Shown here piece by piece: positions 43,130 to 51,451 of a stretch of 58,555 nt of DNA. The stretch is from positions 1 to 58,555 of the forward strand of contig BNBP01000043.1 of NCBI GenBank assembly GCA_014656015.1, read 5' to 3'. The stretch's first letter is position 1; every line of letters starts with the position of its first letter. Source of the DNA: Streptomyces griseoaurantiacus. Lineage in GTDB: Bacteria; Actinomycetota; Actinomycetes; Streptomycetales; Streptomycetaceae. The notes beneath the pieces are model-generated. The model saw only the letters and a list, made by a program, of their open reading frames with translations. It searched no databases and was not told the DNA's origin. The position numbers and the translations under genes were made by a program.

Positions 43130-44554
43130 TCACACGGTGAGCCGGAGCGCCTGGATCCACTGGTTGTTGTCGTGGGTGCCGGCGTAGGTGAAGTCCAGTC
43201 CGGCGCCGGGCTGGTCGCAGACCAGGCCGATCCAGTCGCCGTCATGGACGTAGGTGTCCTGGCAGACGTTGCCCCTGCCCTTGTCGACGTTGACGGCGAA
43301 GCCCAGCATGTGCGGGGCGCCCTTCTTCGTGCTGCCCGCGTAGGTGTCGCCACCGTCCGCGGCGACGGACCACGGGTCGAAGTACTTCCCCTCGCCGTTG
43401 GTCGACGCGGGGTCGTGGACGTAGGCACGGGTGTCGGTGCCCTGGGCGCCGGCCACGGCGACGTTGACGGCGGTGATCGTGCCCTCTCCGGGCGTGCCGG
43501 CGGTCTCGCCGTCGCACTCCGCGTCCGTCCAGCCCTCGCCCGCCACGAACGCCCGGTAGCAGATGTGCCGTCCGTCCGGGTCCTGCGCGGCGAGCTTCCG
43601 GACGGCGGTCGCCGCTGTCGCCGCGGGAGCCTTGGGCTTCTTGCTCCCGGCACCGCCGCCCCCGCCGCCCCCGCCGCCCCCCGCGCCGCCGGAGGCCGGA
43701 GCGGCGGGGACGGAGGCCGGGGCCTCGGGGCTGCTGGGCGCCTTCAGCGAGGGCGGGGCGGAGGGCGGCAGGGTGCTGACGCCGGCCCCCTGCATCTTCT
43801 CGGTGGCCGCGGTGCGGACCTGCGGCTTGTAGGCGATCCACAGCATCACGAAGGTGACGGCCAGGGCCAGGAACAGGCCGAGGCAGGTGGCGAGCCAGCG
43901 GGGCAGGAACCCCCGCTGGACGTACGTGCCCTCGACCTTCAGCGGCGTCACGCCGGACCGCTGCACGGACAGCGTGTACGGCCGGTCCTGCTTCGCGCCG
44001 AACCAGATGATCCGCCGCGGCTTCAGCACCGCCTGAACGAACGCCGCACGGCCCGGCTCGATCTGCACATTGCCCGGACGGACCTCGTAGGACAACTGGT
44101 CGCCGTTGTCGCTGCCGTTCACCGAGGCCGTCAGCCTCGTGTTGCCCAGGTTGTCCACGGCCAGCTTCGGGCGCCCGCGCAGGCGGCCCTTGACCGTCGG
44201 CGGCACGAGTTCCGCCCGCACCTCCGTGAACGGGGTCACCGTGACGTTGCCCTCGGGTACGGCCGCCGCCTCCGGGTGCTCGGTCGGCGTGATGCGGACC
44301 CCGTACGGGTGGGGTCCCGCCGCCGCGTCCGCCGTGCGCGGGGGAGCGATCCTCAGGTCCACCGTCCCCGTCGTCCCCGGGTACAGGCGCAGCGTCGCCG
44401 GTTCCACCACCGTCCACGGCGCGAGGGAACCCACCGGTTCGAAGCGGTACTCGTCCACCACGTCACCGGTGTTGCGCAGACGCAGCCGTACGGTCGTGCT
44501 GCCACCCGGGTCCACGGTGGTGGAGGCGGGTTCCAGGGAGGTCCAAAGGCTCAC
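43130..44554 (-). CDS. Membrane protein: Ig-like N-terminus, one TM, ChW-like C-terminus
   Basis: A 474-aa protein. Residues 1-120 and 120-220 look like two beta-sandwich domains (EPASTTVDPGGSTTVRLRLR, NTGDVVDEYRFEP; NEW3/COG1470-like). A single helix follows (WLATCLGLFLALAVTFVMLW, about 233-252), then a Pro/Ser/Ala linker and a run of ten glycines. The C-terminal ~140 residues contain YRAFVAGEGWTDAECDGE plus AGTPGEGTITAVNVAV, matching the clostridial hydrophobic (ChW) repeat pattern. No N-terminal signal: the Ig-like half is predicted cytoplasmic and the ChW half outside. Function unknown. Confidence 0.72.
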   Translation of the reverse strand: MSLWTSLEPASTTVDPGGSTTVRLRLRNTGDVVDEYRFEPVGSLAPWTVVEPATLRLYPGTTGTVDLRIAPPRTADAAAGPHPYGVRITPTEHPEAAAVPEGNVTVTPFTEVRAELVPPTVKGRLRGRPKLAVDNLGNTRLTASVNGSDNGDQLSYEVRPGNVQIEPGRAAFVQAVLKPRRIIWFGAKQDRPYTLSVQRSGVTPLKVEGTYVQRGFLPRWLATCLGLFLALAVTFVMLWIAYKPQVRTAATEKMQGAGVSTLPPSAPPSLKAPSSPEAPASVPAAPASGGAGGGGGGGGGGAGSKKPKAPAATAATAVRKLAAQDPDGRHICYRAFVAGEGWTDAECDGETAGTPGEGTITAVNVAVAGAQGTDTRAYVHDPASTNGEGKYFDPWSVAADGGDTYAGSTKKGAPHMLGFAVNVDKGRGNVCQDTYVHDGDWIGLVCDQPGAGLDFTYAGTHDNNQWIQALRLTV

Positions 44555-44613
44555 CCGAGGACGTTAGACGTGACGTCCGGCCACGTCAGGAGGCCCAGGG
44601 GCAGGGACGCGTG

Positions 44614-44655
44614 CCCGAAGAGGCGGGAGGCGCTGCCCCGCCCCGCCTCTTCGGG
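44614..44655 (-). terminator. Terminator downstream of the panE-like gene
   Basis: Perfect 14-bp arms (44614-44627 with 44642-44655) and 14-base loop, 50 bp past the stop of the leftward ketopantoate-reductase-like gene. Confidence 0.85.
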
Positions 44656-44704
44656 CCGCCGCCGCTGCCGGGGCGTCGGCTCCCCGCCCCTGGTGCCCCG
44701 TCGT

Positions 44705-45661
44705 TCAGAGGGCGCCCACCTCGGCCACCAGGCGCGTGGCCGTCGGTACCGCGATCCCGTGCCGCTCGGCCGCGCGGAGCACGGCTCCGCCGATCGCGTC
44801 CAGCTCCAGTGGACGGCCCGCCTCCGCGTCCCGCTGCATCGAGGACCGCATGCCGGCCGGGCACGCGTCGAACATCGCCACGCTGCGGGCCGCGTCGAGC
44901 GGGGCCCCCTCCGCCCGGCCGACGGCGGTGGTCTCCTCGATCAGGGCGAGCAGTTCCTCCCGGTGCTCGGTGCGCACCGGGCCGGCGCCGGTGCCGTACC
45001 GCGTGGTGAGCAGGGCGAACGGGGCGAGGAAGGCCAGCTTCGCCCACAGGATCGCGGTCTCCGACTCCGCGACCCGGGCCCGGAGGCCGGCGGCTTCGAG
45101 CACCGCGGCCACCTCGGTGAGCGGTCGTGCCGTCCCGCCCGCGAGGTCGATGTCGGCGAACGGGCTGCCGTGCTCGATCACCCCGGGCGCGACCCGCGCG
45201 GACTCGACCCGGATGACACCGGCCGCCACCCGGTCGTGGCCGTAGCGGCCGCGCAACGCCCCGGTGTGCTCGACGCCGTTGAGGAGGGGCAGGACCAGCG
45301 CGTCGGGGCCGAGCACGGCCGCCGGGACCCGCTCCAGGGCCTCGTCCAGGCTGGTGTGCTTGACGGCCACCACGCACAGGTCGACCGGTTCGCGCAGAAC
45401 GGTGTCGGCCTCCACCTCGGCGGTGAAGTCCCCGAACGGCTCGCTGCGCACCCGGATGCCGTTCTCCCGCAGGGTCTTCGCGGTCGCCTCACCGGCCAGG
45501 CAGATCACCCGGTGCCCTGCCCGGGACAGCAGCGCGGCGAGCAGCCCGCCCACGCCGCCCGGGCCGAGTACGGCCACGGTCCAGGGGCGGTGGGCGCCGG
45601 CGGCCTCGGCGGCGTTCTCGGGGGCCGGCGTGCGGTGCGGTTCCGGTGCGGTGCTGGGCAT
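44705..45661 (-). CDS. 2-dehydropantoate 2-reductase family protein
   Basis: A 318-aa NADPH-dependent reductase of the ApbA/PanE fold. Rossmann start VAVLGPGGVGGLLAALLSRAG (shown in part, about residues 29-48), VVAVKHTSLDEAL with the catalytic Lys, LPLLNGVEHTGAL, and a helical C-terminal domain with AILWAKLAF and DAIGGAVLRAAERHG. Start at MPSTAPEPHRT with GGAAGGAC upstream; a much longer frame exists but is Arg/Gly-rich junk. Several Streptomyces paralogues occur, so panE (CoA pathway) is plausible but a different 2-ketoacid cannot be excluded. Confidence 0.88.
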   Translation of the reverse strand: MPSTAPEPHRTPAPENAAEAAGAHRPWTVAVLGPGGVGGLLAALLSRAGHRVICLAGEATAKTLRENGIRVRSEPFGDFTAEVEADTVLREPVDLCVVAVKHTSLDEALERVPAAVLGPDALVLPLLNGVEHTGALRGRYGHDRVAAGVIRVESARVAPGVIEHGSPFADIDLAGGTARPLTEVAAVLEAAGLRARVAESETAILWAKLAFLAPFALLTTRYGTGAGPVRTEHREELLALIEETTAVGRAEGAPLDAARSVAMFDACPAGMRSSMQRDAEAGRPLELDAIGGAVLRAAERHGIAVPTATRLVAEVGAL

Positions 45662-45772
45662 GCGGCGGCTGTCCTTCCGGTCGTGGGCCGGCCCGGTGGC
45701 CGGAACTGTGCTCCCGCTCAGCGCCAACACGCGCCGGCCCCACCGCATTTCCGCCACCGAGGGGTCAGCCGT

Positions 45773-45866
45773 CGGCGGCCCGGCTCGGGCGCGCCACGCC
45801 ATGTCCGTCACCGGCGGCCCGGCTCGGCCGCCACCGCCGCGCCCGTCGCCGGCCGCCCGGCTCAGG
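45773..45866. repeat. Short direct repeats CGGCGGCCCGGCTCGG
   Basis: Two perfect 16-bp copies (45773-45788, 45812-45827) and a third imperfect copy (45850-45866) that includes the hydrolase stop codon. They occupy the 200-bp gap upstream of the panE-like gene. No gene is seen there. Confidence 0.7.
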
Positions 45867-46644
45867 CGCCGAGGAACTCCGTGAGCACGGGGGCGAGGGC
45901 GTCCGGGTCGACCATGTGGTTCTGGTCCTCCAGACAGCGGTACTCGCCCTCGGGGACCACCTCCGCCACCGCCCTCGCCGCCTCGCGCAGCCACTGCGGG
46001 CTCGCCCCGCCGGCCACGGCCAGCACCGGCACGCGGACCGCCGCCAGCCGTTCGCGGGGCACCCGGCCGCCGCCCATCACCGCGTCGTCGTACGCCAGGG
46101 TCGGTGCGACCGCCTCCATGCCGGGCCACATGGGGGAGGAGCGGGCGCTCGCGATCATCTCGGGGGCGAGTCCGGTGAGGGAGAGGAACAGCTCCACCGC
46201 GTCGCCGCGCGCCCCCCGCCGCAGTGCCTCGGTGAGCCGCTCGGTGTACCGCTCGCGCGCCCTCGCGTCCTCCTCCGAGAGCGCGAACGGGGGCTCGTAC
46301 ACGGCGACCCGGGACACCCCTTCCAGGCCGCTCGCCGCCGCCTCCAGGGCGAGTGCGCCACCCGAGGAGACGCCGTAGAGGGCGGCGCTCCCGCCCACCT
46401 CCCCGATCAGCGCCCCGAGGTCCTCCACCTCGCGGGCGACCGCGTACGGCTCGGTGTCCCCGCTGCCGCCGCGGCCCCGGCGGTCGTAGACGACCACCTC
46501 GCAGCGCTCCGCCAGCCGCGCGGCCAGCGGAGCCGTCGTCGCGCCCGTCGACATCGCCCCGCTCACCAGCACGATGGCCGGGCCCCTTCCGGAGCGTGTG
46601 TACGCGAGGGACGTGCCGTCGCGCGAGGTGACCGTCCTGTCCAT
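45862..46644 (-). CDS. Alpha/beta fold hydrolase
   Basis: A 260-aa hydrolase. Oxyanion segment AIVLVSGAMSTGA, VVVYDRRGRGGSGDT, nucleophile elbow ALYGVSSGGALALEA (Ser in GVSSG), acid region VLAVAGGASPQW and His in LEDQNHMVDP. The start at MDRTVTSRDG matches the usual N-terminus of this family; ATGs at 46677 and 46695 would add a short unstructured leader. No neighbouring gene reveals the substrate. Encoded on the same strand as the panE-like gene but 200 bp away. Confidence 0.86.
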   Translation of the reverse strand: MDRTVTSRDGTSLAYTRSGRGPAIVLVSGAMSTGATTAPLAARLAERCEVVVYDRRGRGGSGDTEPYAVAREVEDLGALIGEVGGSAALYGVSSGGALALEAAASGLEGVSRVAVYEPPFALSEEDARARERYTERLTEALRRGARGDAVELFLSLTGLAPEMIASARSSPMWPGMEAVAPTLAYDDAVMGGGRVPRERLAAVRVPVLAVAGGASPQWLREAARAVAEVVPEGEYRCLEDQNHMVDPDALAPVLTEFLGA

Positions 46645-46755
46645 GCCTGCCCTGTCTGCCGTCCCTGTGCCTGTCATGTCACCGGAGACTGCCACCGGGC
46701 TCGGCGATCCCCGGGTACGACACGGCGGGCGGGGACGGTGGGACGTACGGGCGGG

Positions 46756-47094
46756 TCAGGCGGCCGGCGTGCCGACCACCTCGACCTCGTAGAAGCACAG
46801 GTGGTCCTTGATCGCGGCCACCTCCTCCTTCGGCTCCGGGTAGGCCCACACCAGGTCGGCGGCGTCCGGCAGCGACCAGTAGGAGGCCGTGCCCTTGAAC
46901 GGGCAGACCGTGTGCGTCGGCGAGGGCGTCAGCAGGTCCGTCCGGACGTCCTCGGGGGGCAGGTAGTACCGCGGGGGACAGCCGGTCTCCCGCAGGACGA
47001 GGGGGCGGTCGCTCTCGGCCAGCACCTGCCCGCCGTGCACCACCCGCACGCGCGCGTCGCTCTGTTCGACTGTGATCACGTGTCCTTTGCTCAT
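46756..47094 (-). CDS. DUF427 domain protein
   Basis: A 112-aa protein made only of a DUF427 domain, with VRVVHGGQVLAESDRPLVL, then PPRYYLPPEDV and the conserved core CPFKGTASYWSL and VWAYPEPKEE. The small beta-barrel family is widespread in actinobacteria and fungi; its biochemical role is unknown. The leftward ATG faces away from the LOG-family gene starting at 47167, so the two share a 72-bp divergent promoter region. Confidence 0.9.
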   Translation of the reverse strand: MSKGHVITVEQSDARVRVVHGGQVLAESDRPLVLRETGCPPRYYLPPEDVRTDLLTPSPTHTVCPFKGTASYWSLPDAADLVWAYPEPKEEVAAIKDHLCFYEVEVVGTPAA

Positions 47095-47166
47095 GCCGGT
47101 TCAGCACCGGTGCCCGCCCGGTTCTTCCCGTCCGGCGGCCCGTTCTCGCCGCGTACCGTGGTCGCC

Positions 47167-47706
47167 ATGCGAATCTGCGTCTTCCTCTCCGCCGCCGACC
47201 TCGACGAGCGCTACACCCGCCCCGCCCGCGAGTTCGCGGAACTCCTCGGCAAGGGCGGCCACACCCTGGTGTGGGGCGGTTCCGACGCCGGTCTGATGAA
47301 GGTCGTGGCCGACGGCGTCCAGGAGGCGGGCGGGCGGCTGTGCGGGGTCTCCGTCGACTTCCTCTCGCACAAGGTGCGGCCCGGCGTCGACGACATGGTC
47401 GTCGCCGGGGACCTCGCCGAACGCAAGCGGCTGCTGCTGGAGAAGGGCGACGCCGTCGTCATCATGGTGGGCGGCACGGGCACGCTCGACGAGGCCACCG
47501 AGATCCTGGAACTCAAGAAGCACGGCCACACCGACAAGCCCGTCGTCCTGCTCAACACCGCGGGTTTCTACGACGGCCTCAAGCAGCAGTTCCACCGCAT
47601 GGACGCCGAGGGCTTCCTCCCGCGCCCCCTGGCCGAGCTGGTCTTCTTCGCGGAGGAGCCGGTGGGGGCGCTGGCGTACCTGGAGGAGAGCGTGGGGATC
47701 GAGTGA
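47167..47706 (+). CDS. LOG family protein (cytokinin riboside 5'-monophosphate phosphoribohydrolase-like)
   Basis: A 179-aa Rossmann-fold protein of the TIGR00730/LOG group. ICVFLSAADLDERY at the N-terminus, LVWGGSDAGLM, the conserved Arg/Lys in ERKRLLLEKGDA, and VGGTGTLDEATEIL, the variant of the PGGxGTxxE nucleotide-binding motif. Often misannotated as lysine decarboxylase; enzymes of the family release the base from nucleoside 5'-monophosphates. TACCGT (47155-47160) stands exactly six bases before the ATG with no Shine-Dalgarno, so the mRNA may be leaderless. Confidence 0.92.
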   Translation: MRICVFLSAADLDERYTRPAREFAELLGKGGHTLVWGGSDAGLMKVVADGVQEAGGRLCGVSVDFLSHKVRPGVDDMVVAGDLAERKRLLLEKGDAVVIMVGGTGTLDEATEILELKKHGHTDKPVVLLNTAGFYDGLKQQFHRMDAEGFLPRPLAELVFFAEEPVGALAYLEESVGIE

Positions 47707-47768
47707 GGGCGGGCGGGGGGAGCCTCCCCGTGCCCCGCACGGGCGGCCGTTCATGATCGGCCAATTCC

Positions 47769-47882
47769 CGGAGGGCGGACCGCCGCCCTCCGCATGACGG
47801 GCACAGAGGCTTCACTCAGTCGTCGCACGTGTTCCCGCCCTGTGCCGGGGTGGCCCGTACGTCCGGGCCGCCCCGGCACAGG
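47769..47882 (+). terminator. Two terminator hairpins in a 316-bp gene-free gap
   Basis: Hairpin 1: CGGAGGGCGG-ACCG-CCGCCCTCCG (47769-47792). Hairpin 2: 19-bp arms 47839-47857 and 47864-47882 with one G-U pair, followed closely by TTTT at 47887-47890. The remainder of the gap (to 48022) carries a possible TTACTG/TACAGT promoter, with the -10 near 47951, and a repeat. Confidence 0.8.
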
Positions 47883-47985
47883 ACGGTTTTCGGACGCGCG
47901 CACTTCCGCGCTCGATGATCGCCCCCTTACTGAAGTGTTCACGACACGCATACAGTGACTCCGCCGGCTCGATCCCGAACACATG

Positions 47986-48005
47986 TTCGACATTCGACGT
48001 TCGAC
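47986..48005 (+). repeat. Heptad repeat of TTCGAC before the sapA-like gene
   Basis: TTCGAC begins at 47986, 47993 and 48000, a strict 7-bp period, in the leader just upstream of the sapA-like ribosome-binding site (GAGAGGA). Confidence 0.75.
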
Positions 48006-48022
48006 GAGAGGACCCCCCTCCC

Positions 48023-48538
48023 ATGCCCAAGCTCACGGCAGCCCTCCGTACGGCGGCGGTCGCCGCGGCCCTGGCCACGGTCGGCGTGGCCGCGCCGCAG
48101 GCGGTGGCCGCGCAGCACCCCGCCCCGTCGGTCTCCGCCGAGGCCGACGCCACCACCCGGGCCATCGCCACGAGCGACCCGCAGGCCGTGTCCGCGGCGG
48201 CCACGGTGTGCGGATCCGGCTACACGCTGAACAAGGCCGTCCCGCTGCCCTTGGGCACCGACCCCAACCTGCGGCTGGGCACCCTGTTCTCCTACGGGAA
48301 CGGCGGCAAGGGGTGCGCCATCCTCGACAACAACGTGGGCAAGTCGCAGTACATGTACCTGCGTGTGTGCAAGATCGACGGAACGGGCTGCGACACCGAC
48401 TCCGGCAACTTCAGCGAGTACGCGGGCCCCGTCTACGTCTCGAGCTTCGCCTGCGCACCGGTCACCGCCAAGATGGGCAGCAAGTCCAGCAGCCTCTACA
48501 TCGACTACACGTCCGAGTACGTGTTCCCCTGCGGCTGA
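48023..48538 (+). CDS. Spore-associated protein A (SapA)-like secreted protein
   Basis: A 171-aa secreted protein. A Sec signal (LTAALRTAAVAAALATVGVA) ends at about AVAAQ, residue 32. The mature part begins its folded core at VCGSGYTLNK and includes DTDSGNFSEYAGPVYV, both characteristic of SapA, a protein released from Streptomyces spores and aerial mycelium. Six cysteines allow three disulphides. ATG start preceded by GAGAGGA. It stands first in a cluster of wall-related genes (DUF1906 protein, membrane protein, M15-like protein); a role in the cell envelope is likely, biochemistry unknown. Confidence 0.82.
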   Translation: MPKLTAALRTAAVAAALATVGVAAPQAVAAQHPAPSVSAEADATTRAIATSDPQAVSAAATVCGSGYTLNKAVPLPLGTDPNLRLGTLFSYGNGGKGCAILDNNVGKSQYMYLRVCKIDGTGCDTDSGNFSEYAGPVYVSSFACAPVTAKMGSKSSSLYIDYTSEYVFPCG

Positions 48539-48643
48539 GCCGTCCCCCTCGACACCCCTCGCCTCGTCCGTCGACGGCTGCCACCCCGTGGGCCGGCGCG
48601 CGACGGCGCCGGCCCAGCGCGGTTCCACCGGAAGGAGCACGAG

Positions 48644-50977
48644 ATGGACGAGAAGGTCCTCGCCGCCCAGAAATGGGTGAACGCCACCTACGGCGGTGTG
48701 AGCGGCTACAACAGATGTCCCGAGAACGGCGCCACCGGGTGGGCGACCATGTTCTCGCTCACCCGGGGCCTCCAGGTCGAGTTGGGCATCACCGCCCTCT
48801 CCGACAGCTTCGGCCCCACCACCCTGTCCAAACTGGCGGCCCTCGGGGACATCGGCCCGTCGACCTCCAACAAGAACATCATCCGCATCGTGCAGAGCGC
48901 CCTGTTCTGCAAGGGGTACTGGGGCGGGAACGAGGACGGGACCTACGACGCCGCCACCACGGCCTCCGTCACCCAGCTCAAACGCAACGCCGGCTTCGCC
49001 GTCCCCTCCGACGGGAGGGTGCAGCCGAAGATATTCAAGGCACTGCTGACCATGGACGCCTATTCGCTGCTGTCGGGCGGCACCGAGGAGGTGCGCACGA
49101 TCCAGCAGTGGCTCAACAGCAGTTATCTGAACAAGTCCACCTTCTTCCTCATCCCCTGCGACGGGCACTACACCCGGGACGTCCAGACCGCCCTCATGAA
49201 GGCGCTGCAGTACGAGTTCGGCGTCCCGGAGGACCAGGCGACCGGGAACTTCGGCCCCACGACCCAGGCCGGACTGCGCAACCATCAGGTGGCCGAGGGC
49301 GACTCGGGCATCTTCGTCAAACTCTTCAGTGCCGCCTGCGTCTTCAACGGCCGCGTCGGCTCCACCTCGACCGTGTTCAAGACGGCGTTCGACTCGGCCC
49401 TGACCACCTACGTGCGCGCCTTCCAGGAGTTCTCCGCGCTCACCGTCAACGGCCGCGGCGACTACCAGACATGGGCCCAGCTGCTCGTCTCCATGGGCGA
49501 CCCCGACCGGGACGCCGGCGCCTGCGACACGCGTTTCCACATCAGCGTCGACCGGGCACGCGCCCTCGTCTCGGGCGGCTACACGGTGGTCGGCCGCTAC
49601 CTGGACGAGGACCCGGACAGCACCCTCGACAAGGAGATCCAGCCCGGGGAACTGGACGCCATCTTCGACGGCGGCATGCGGGTCTTCCCCATCTCGCAGT
49701 ACGGCGCCCGCTCGCTGTCCGACTTCACCTTCCCGCAGGGGTACGCGCACGCCCAGAAGGCGCACGACCGCGCCGTCGGATACGGGTTCAACACCGGCAC
49801 GGTGATCTACTTCGCCGTCGACTACGACGCCACGGACCCGGAGATCACCAGCAACATCGTCCCGTACTTCAACGGTGTCCAGTCGGGCCTGGCCAGCCGC
49901 GGGAAACGCTATGTCGCCGGCGTGTACGGCTCCCGGAACGTCTGTTCACGGGTGAGCGCGGAGGCCTACGCGCGCTACTCGTTCGTCTCCGGGATGTCCT
50001 GGGGATTCTCCGGCAACCTCGGCTTCCCGATGCCGGAGAACTGGTCCTTCACCCAGATCAAGGAGTTCCGGTTCAGCGCGAGCCAGACCGACTCCTTCGA
50101 CCTGGACCGCGACGTCCAGCGGCCGCACGCCGACAAGGGAGTCGGACGCGACGGCATCGGCGGCACCGAGTCCCCGGTCTCCAAGTACGTGCAGTACATC
50201 GCCGACCTCTACAGCACCGCCGTGCGGTACGACAAGGGCAACCCGAGCCTGCGCGTCATGGAGTACCTGCGCTATCCCCGCTACGTCGACCTCTACAGCG
50301 GCTGGCAGACCCTGATCGGTGACGTCGACCGCGACTGGATCGCCTACGCCGAGGACAACGGGCCGAACCGGGTCACCAGTTTCACCGATCCGTCGTACGG
50401 AGTGACCGTGCACGCCGACCACTTCGGCGCCACCGCCAACGCCTTCTACCTCAAGGGCAGCGGCTCCGGGACCGGCGCGAACCGGGGGGACTTCGGCGGC
50501 TGGGGCGGCGACCTCAGCACCTTCTACGGGGATTGGCGCAACAACGCCGACTCCTATGCCTCCGGTTACGCCTTCTGCATGGACCGGCTCGCCAAACTCA
50601 ACGTCAGCTCCTCCTTCTCCTTCGGCGACATGGTGGAGGACGTCGACGGCTATCTCGTCGGCACGGCCGTGAAGAACGGGGCCCGCATCGACGAGCAGGT
50701 CCAGTCCCTCATCGGTGGGAACGGCCATCTGCGCCGGTTCACGAACTACTTCGCCCAGCGGCACGGCAGCAGCGTCTCGCACGCCGAGGACACCGCGCGG
50801 ACCATGCTCGTCGACGTCGGGGACGACGACGTCCTGGACGCCATGCGGACCCAGGCGATCCGGCAGGTCTCGGGATGGAACACACTGCTTCCCGGATACC
50901 TCACGGACGGGAAACTCGATCCGTACCTCCAGGGCTATGCGGAGACCCTGCAGAAACTGGCCGACCAGGAAAGCTGA
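48644..50977 (+). CDS. DUF1906 glycoside-hydrolase-like protein with peptidoglycan-binding-like modules (777 aa)
   Basis: Four parts. Residues 1-290 hold two or three peptidoglycan-binding-like helical modules (LAAQKWVNATYGGVSGYN, FGPTTLSKLAAL, NFGPTTQAGL). Residues ~293-495 form a DUF1906/Rv2525c TIM-like domain (DTRFHISVDRARALVSGGY, with IYFAVDYDATD, Asp393 and Asp395). Residues ~513-580 make a linker. A C-terminal domain around 585-720 has HADHFGATANAFYL, RGDFGGWGGDLSTFYGDW and GDMVEDVDGYLVG; I know this block from Gram-positive secreted proteins but not by function. No signal peptide is visible, although the domains suggest wall work. ATG start after GGAAGGAG. Confidence 0.8.
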   Translation: MDEKVLAAQKWVNATYGGVSGYNRCPENGATGWATMFSLTRGLQVELGITALSDSFGPTTLSKLAALGDIGPSTSNKNIIRIVQSALFCKGYWGGNEDGTYDAATTASVTQLKRNAGFAVPSDGRVQPKIFKALLTMDAYSLLSGGTEEVRTIQQWLNSSYLNKSTFFLIPCDGHYTRDVQTALMKALQYEFGVPEDQATGNFGPTTQAGLRNHQVAEGDSGIFVKLFSAACVFNGRVGSTSTVFKTAFDSALTTYVRAFQEFSALTVNGRGDYQTWAQLLVSMGDPDRDAGACDTRFHISVDRARALVSGGYTVVGRYLDEDPDSTLDKEIQPGELDAIFDGGMRVFPISQYGARSLSDFTFPQGYAHAQKAHDRAVGYGFNTGTVIYFAVDYDATDPEITSNIVPYFNGVQSGLASRGKRYVAGVYGSRNVCSRVSAEAYARYSFVSGMSWGFSGNLGFPMPENWSFTQIKEFRFSASQTDSFDLDRDVQRPHADKGVGRDGIGGTESPVSKYVQYIADLYSTAVRYDKGNPSLRVMEYLRYPRYVDLYSGWQTLIGDVDRDWIAYAEDNGPNRVTSFTDPSYGVTVHADHFGATANAFYLKGSGSGTGANRGDFGGWGGDLSTFYGDWRNNADSYASGYAFCMDRLAKLNVSSSFSFGDMVEDVDGYLVGTAVKNGARIDEQVQSLIGGNGHLRRFTNYFAQRHGSSVSHAEDTARTMLVDVGDDDVLDAMRTQAIRQVSGWNTLLPGYLTDGKLDPYLQGYAETLQKLADQES

Positions 50978-51031
50978 CCGGCGGCCGGCGACGGGGCTCC
51001 CCGGCCGCCGTCCGGCAACCATGGTGGAAAC

Positions 51032-51451
51032 GTGCTGACCTTCTTCGTCGTCTGCCTGTGGACCGTCCTCGGCGCCCTGCTCGTCGGAGCCGTCGTCCGG
51101 CTGCTGCCGGGCGGCCCGCCCGCGCGCCGGGCCGCCGCGGCCGGCGGATTCCTGCTCTGCGCGCTGGCGCTGTACCTGTGGGGCGCCTCCCACATGTTCG
51201 CCACGGACATCGAGGAGACCTGCACCCTGCAACATCACCAGCCACTGGAACCGGCCTACGGCCAAACCTCGCTCGTCCCGCTGCACCGCAGGTGCAACGC
51301 GCACTTCGACCTCGTCCCGCCCTACGTGAATCCCGGCGTCGTCGCCTACCTCGTGGCCTGTGCCTGCTGTCTGGGGACGGCCGTGCGCGCCCGGCTCGTG
51401 GAGCACCGGAGTCCGGCCGGAGGCCGGGAAAGGAACACTGAGGCACAGTGA
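51032..51451 (+). CDS. Small membrane protein of unknown function
   Basis: A 139-aa protein with an N-terminal helix (MLTFFVVCLWTVLGALLVGA), a second helix (AAAGGFLLCALALYLWGASH, about 36-55), an external loop containing CTLQHH and RRCNAHF (possible disulphide) and a third helix around GVVAYLVACACCLGTAV (about 102-118). GTG start preceded by GGTGG. The stop overlaps the next GTG by four bases, so it is co-translated with the M15-like secreted protein. No family recognised. Confidence 0.75.
   Translation: MLTFFVVCLWTVLGALLVGAVVRLLPGGPPARRAAAAGGFLLCALALYLWGASHMFATDIEETCTLQHHQPLEPAYGQTSLVPLHRRCNAHFDLVPPYVNPGVVAYLVACACCLGTAVRARLVEHRSPAGGRERNTEAQ

Noticed and set aside
43620..43700. Ten-glycine run in the 474-aa membrane protein as a frameshift or assembly error
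   Set aside because: Downstream frame continues into a well-formed ChW-like domain with normal codon bias, so the run is part of a hinge.
45773..45866. Spaced direct repeats as a CRISPR array
   Set aside because: Only two perfect 16-bp copies and one imperfect copy, spacers of ~23 bp that are not unique-like, and no cas genes.
48644..50322. An alternative long rightward frame (Arg/Pro/His rich) over the DUF1906 gene
   Set aside because: It is a plus-one shadow of the real 777-aa frame, which has recognisable domains and proper third-position GC bias.
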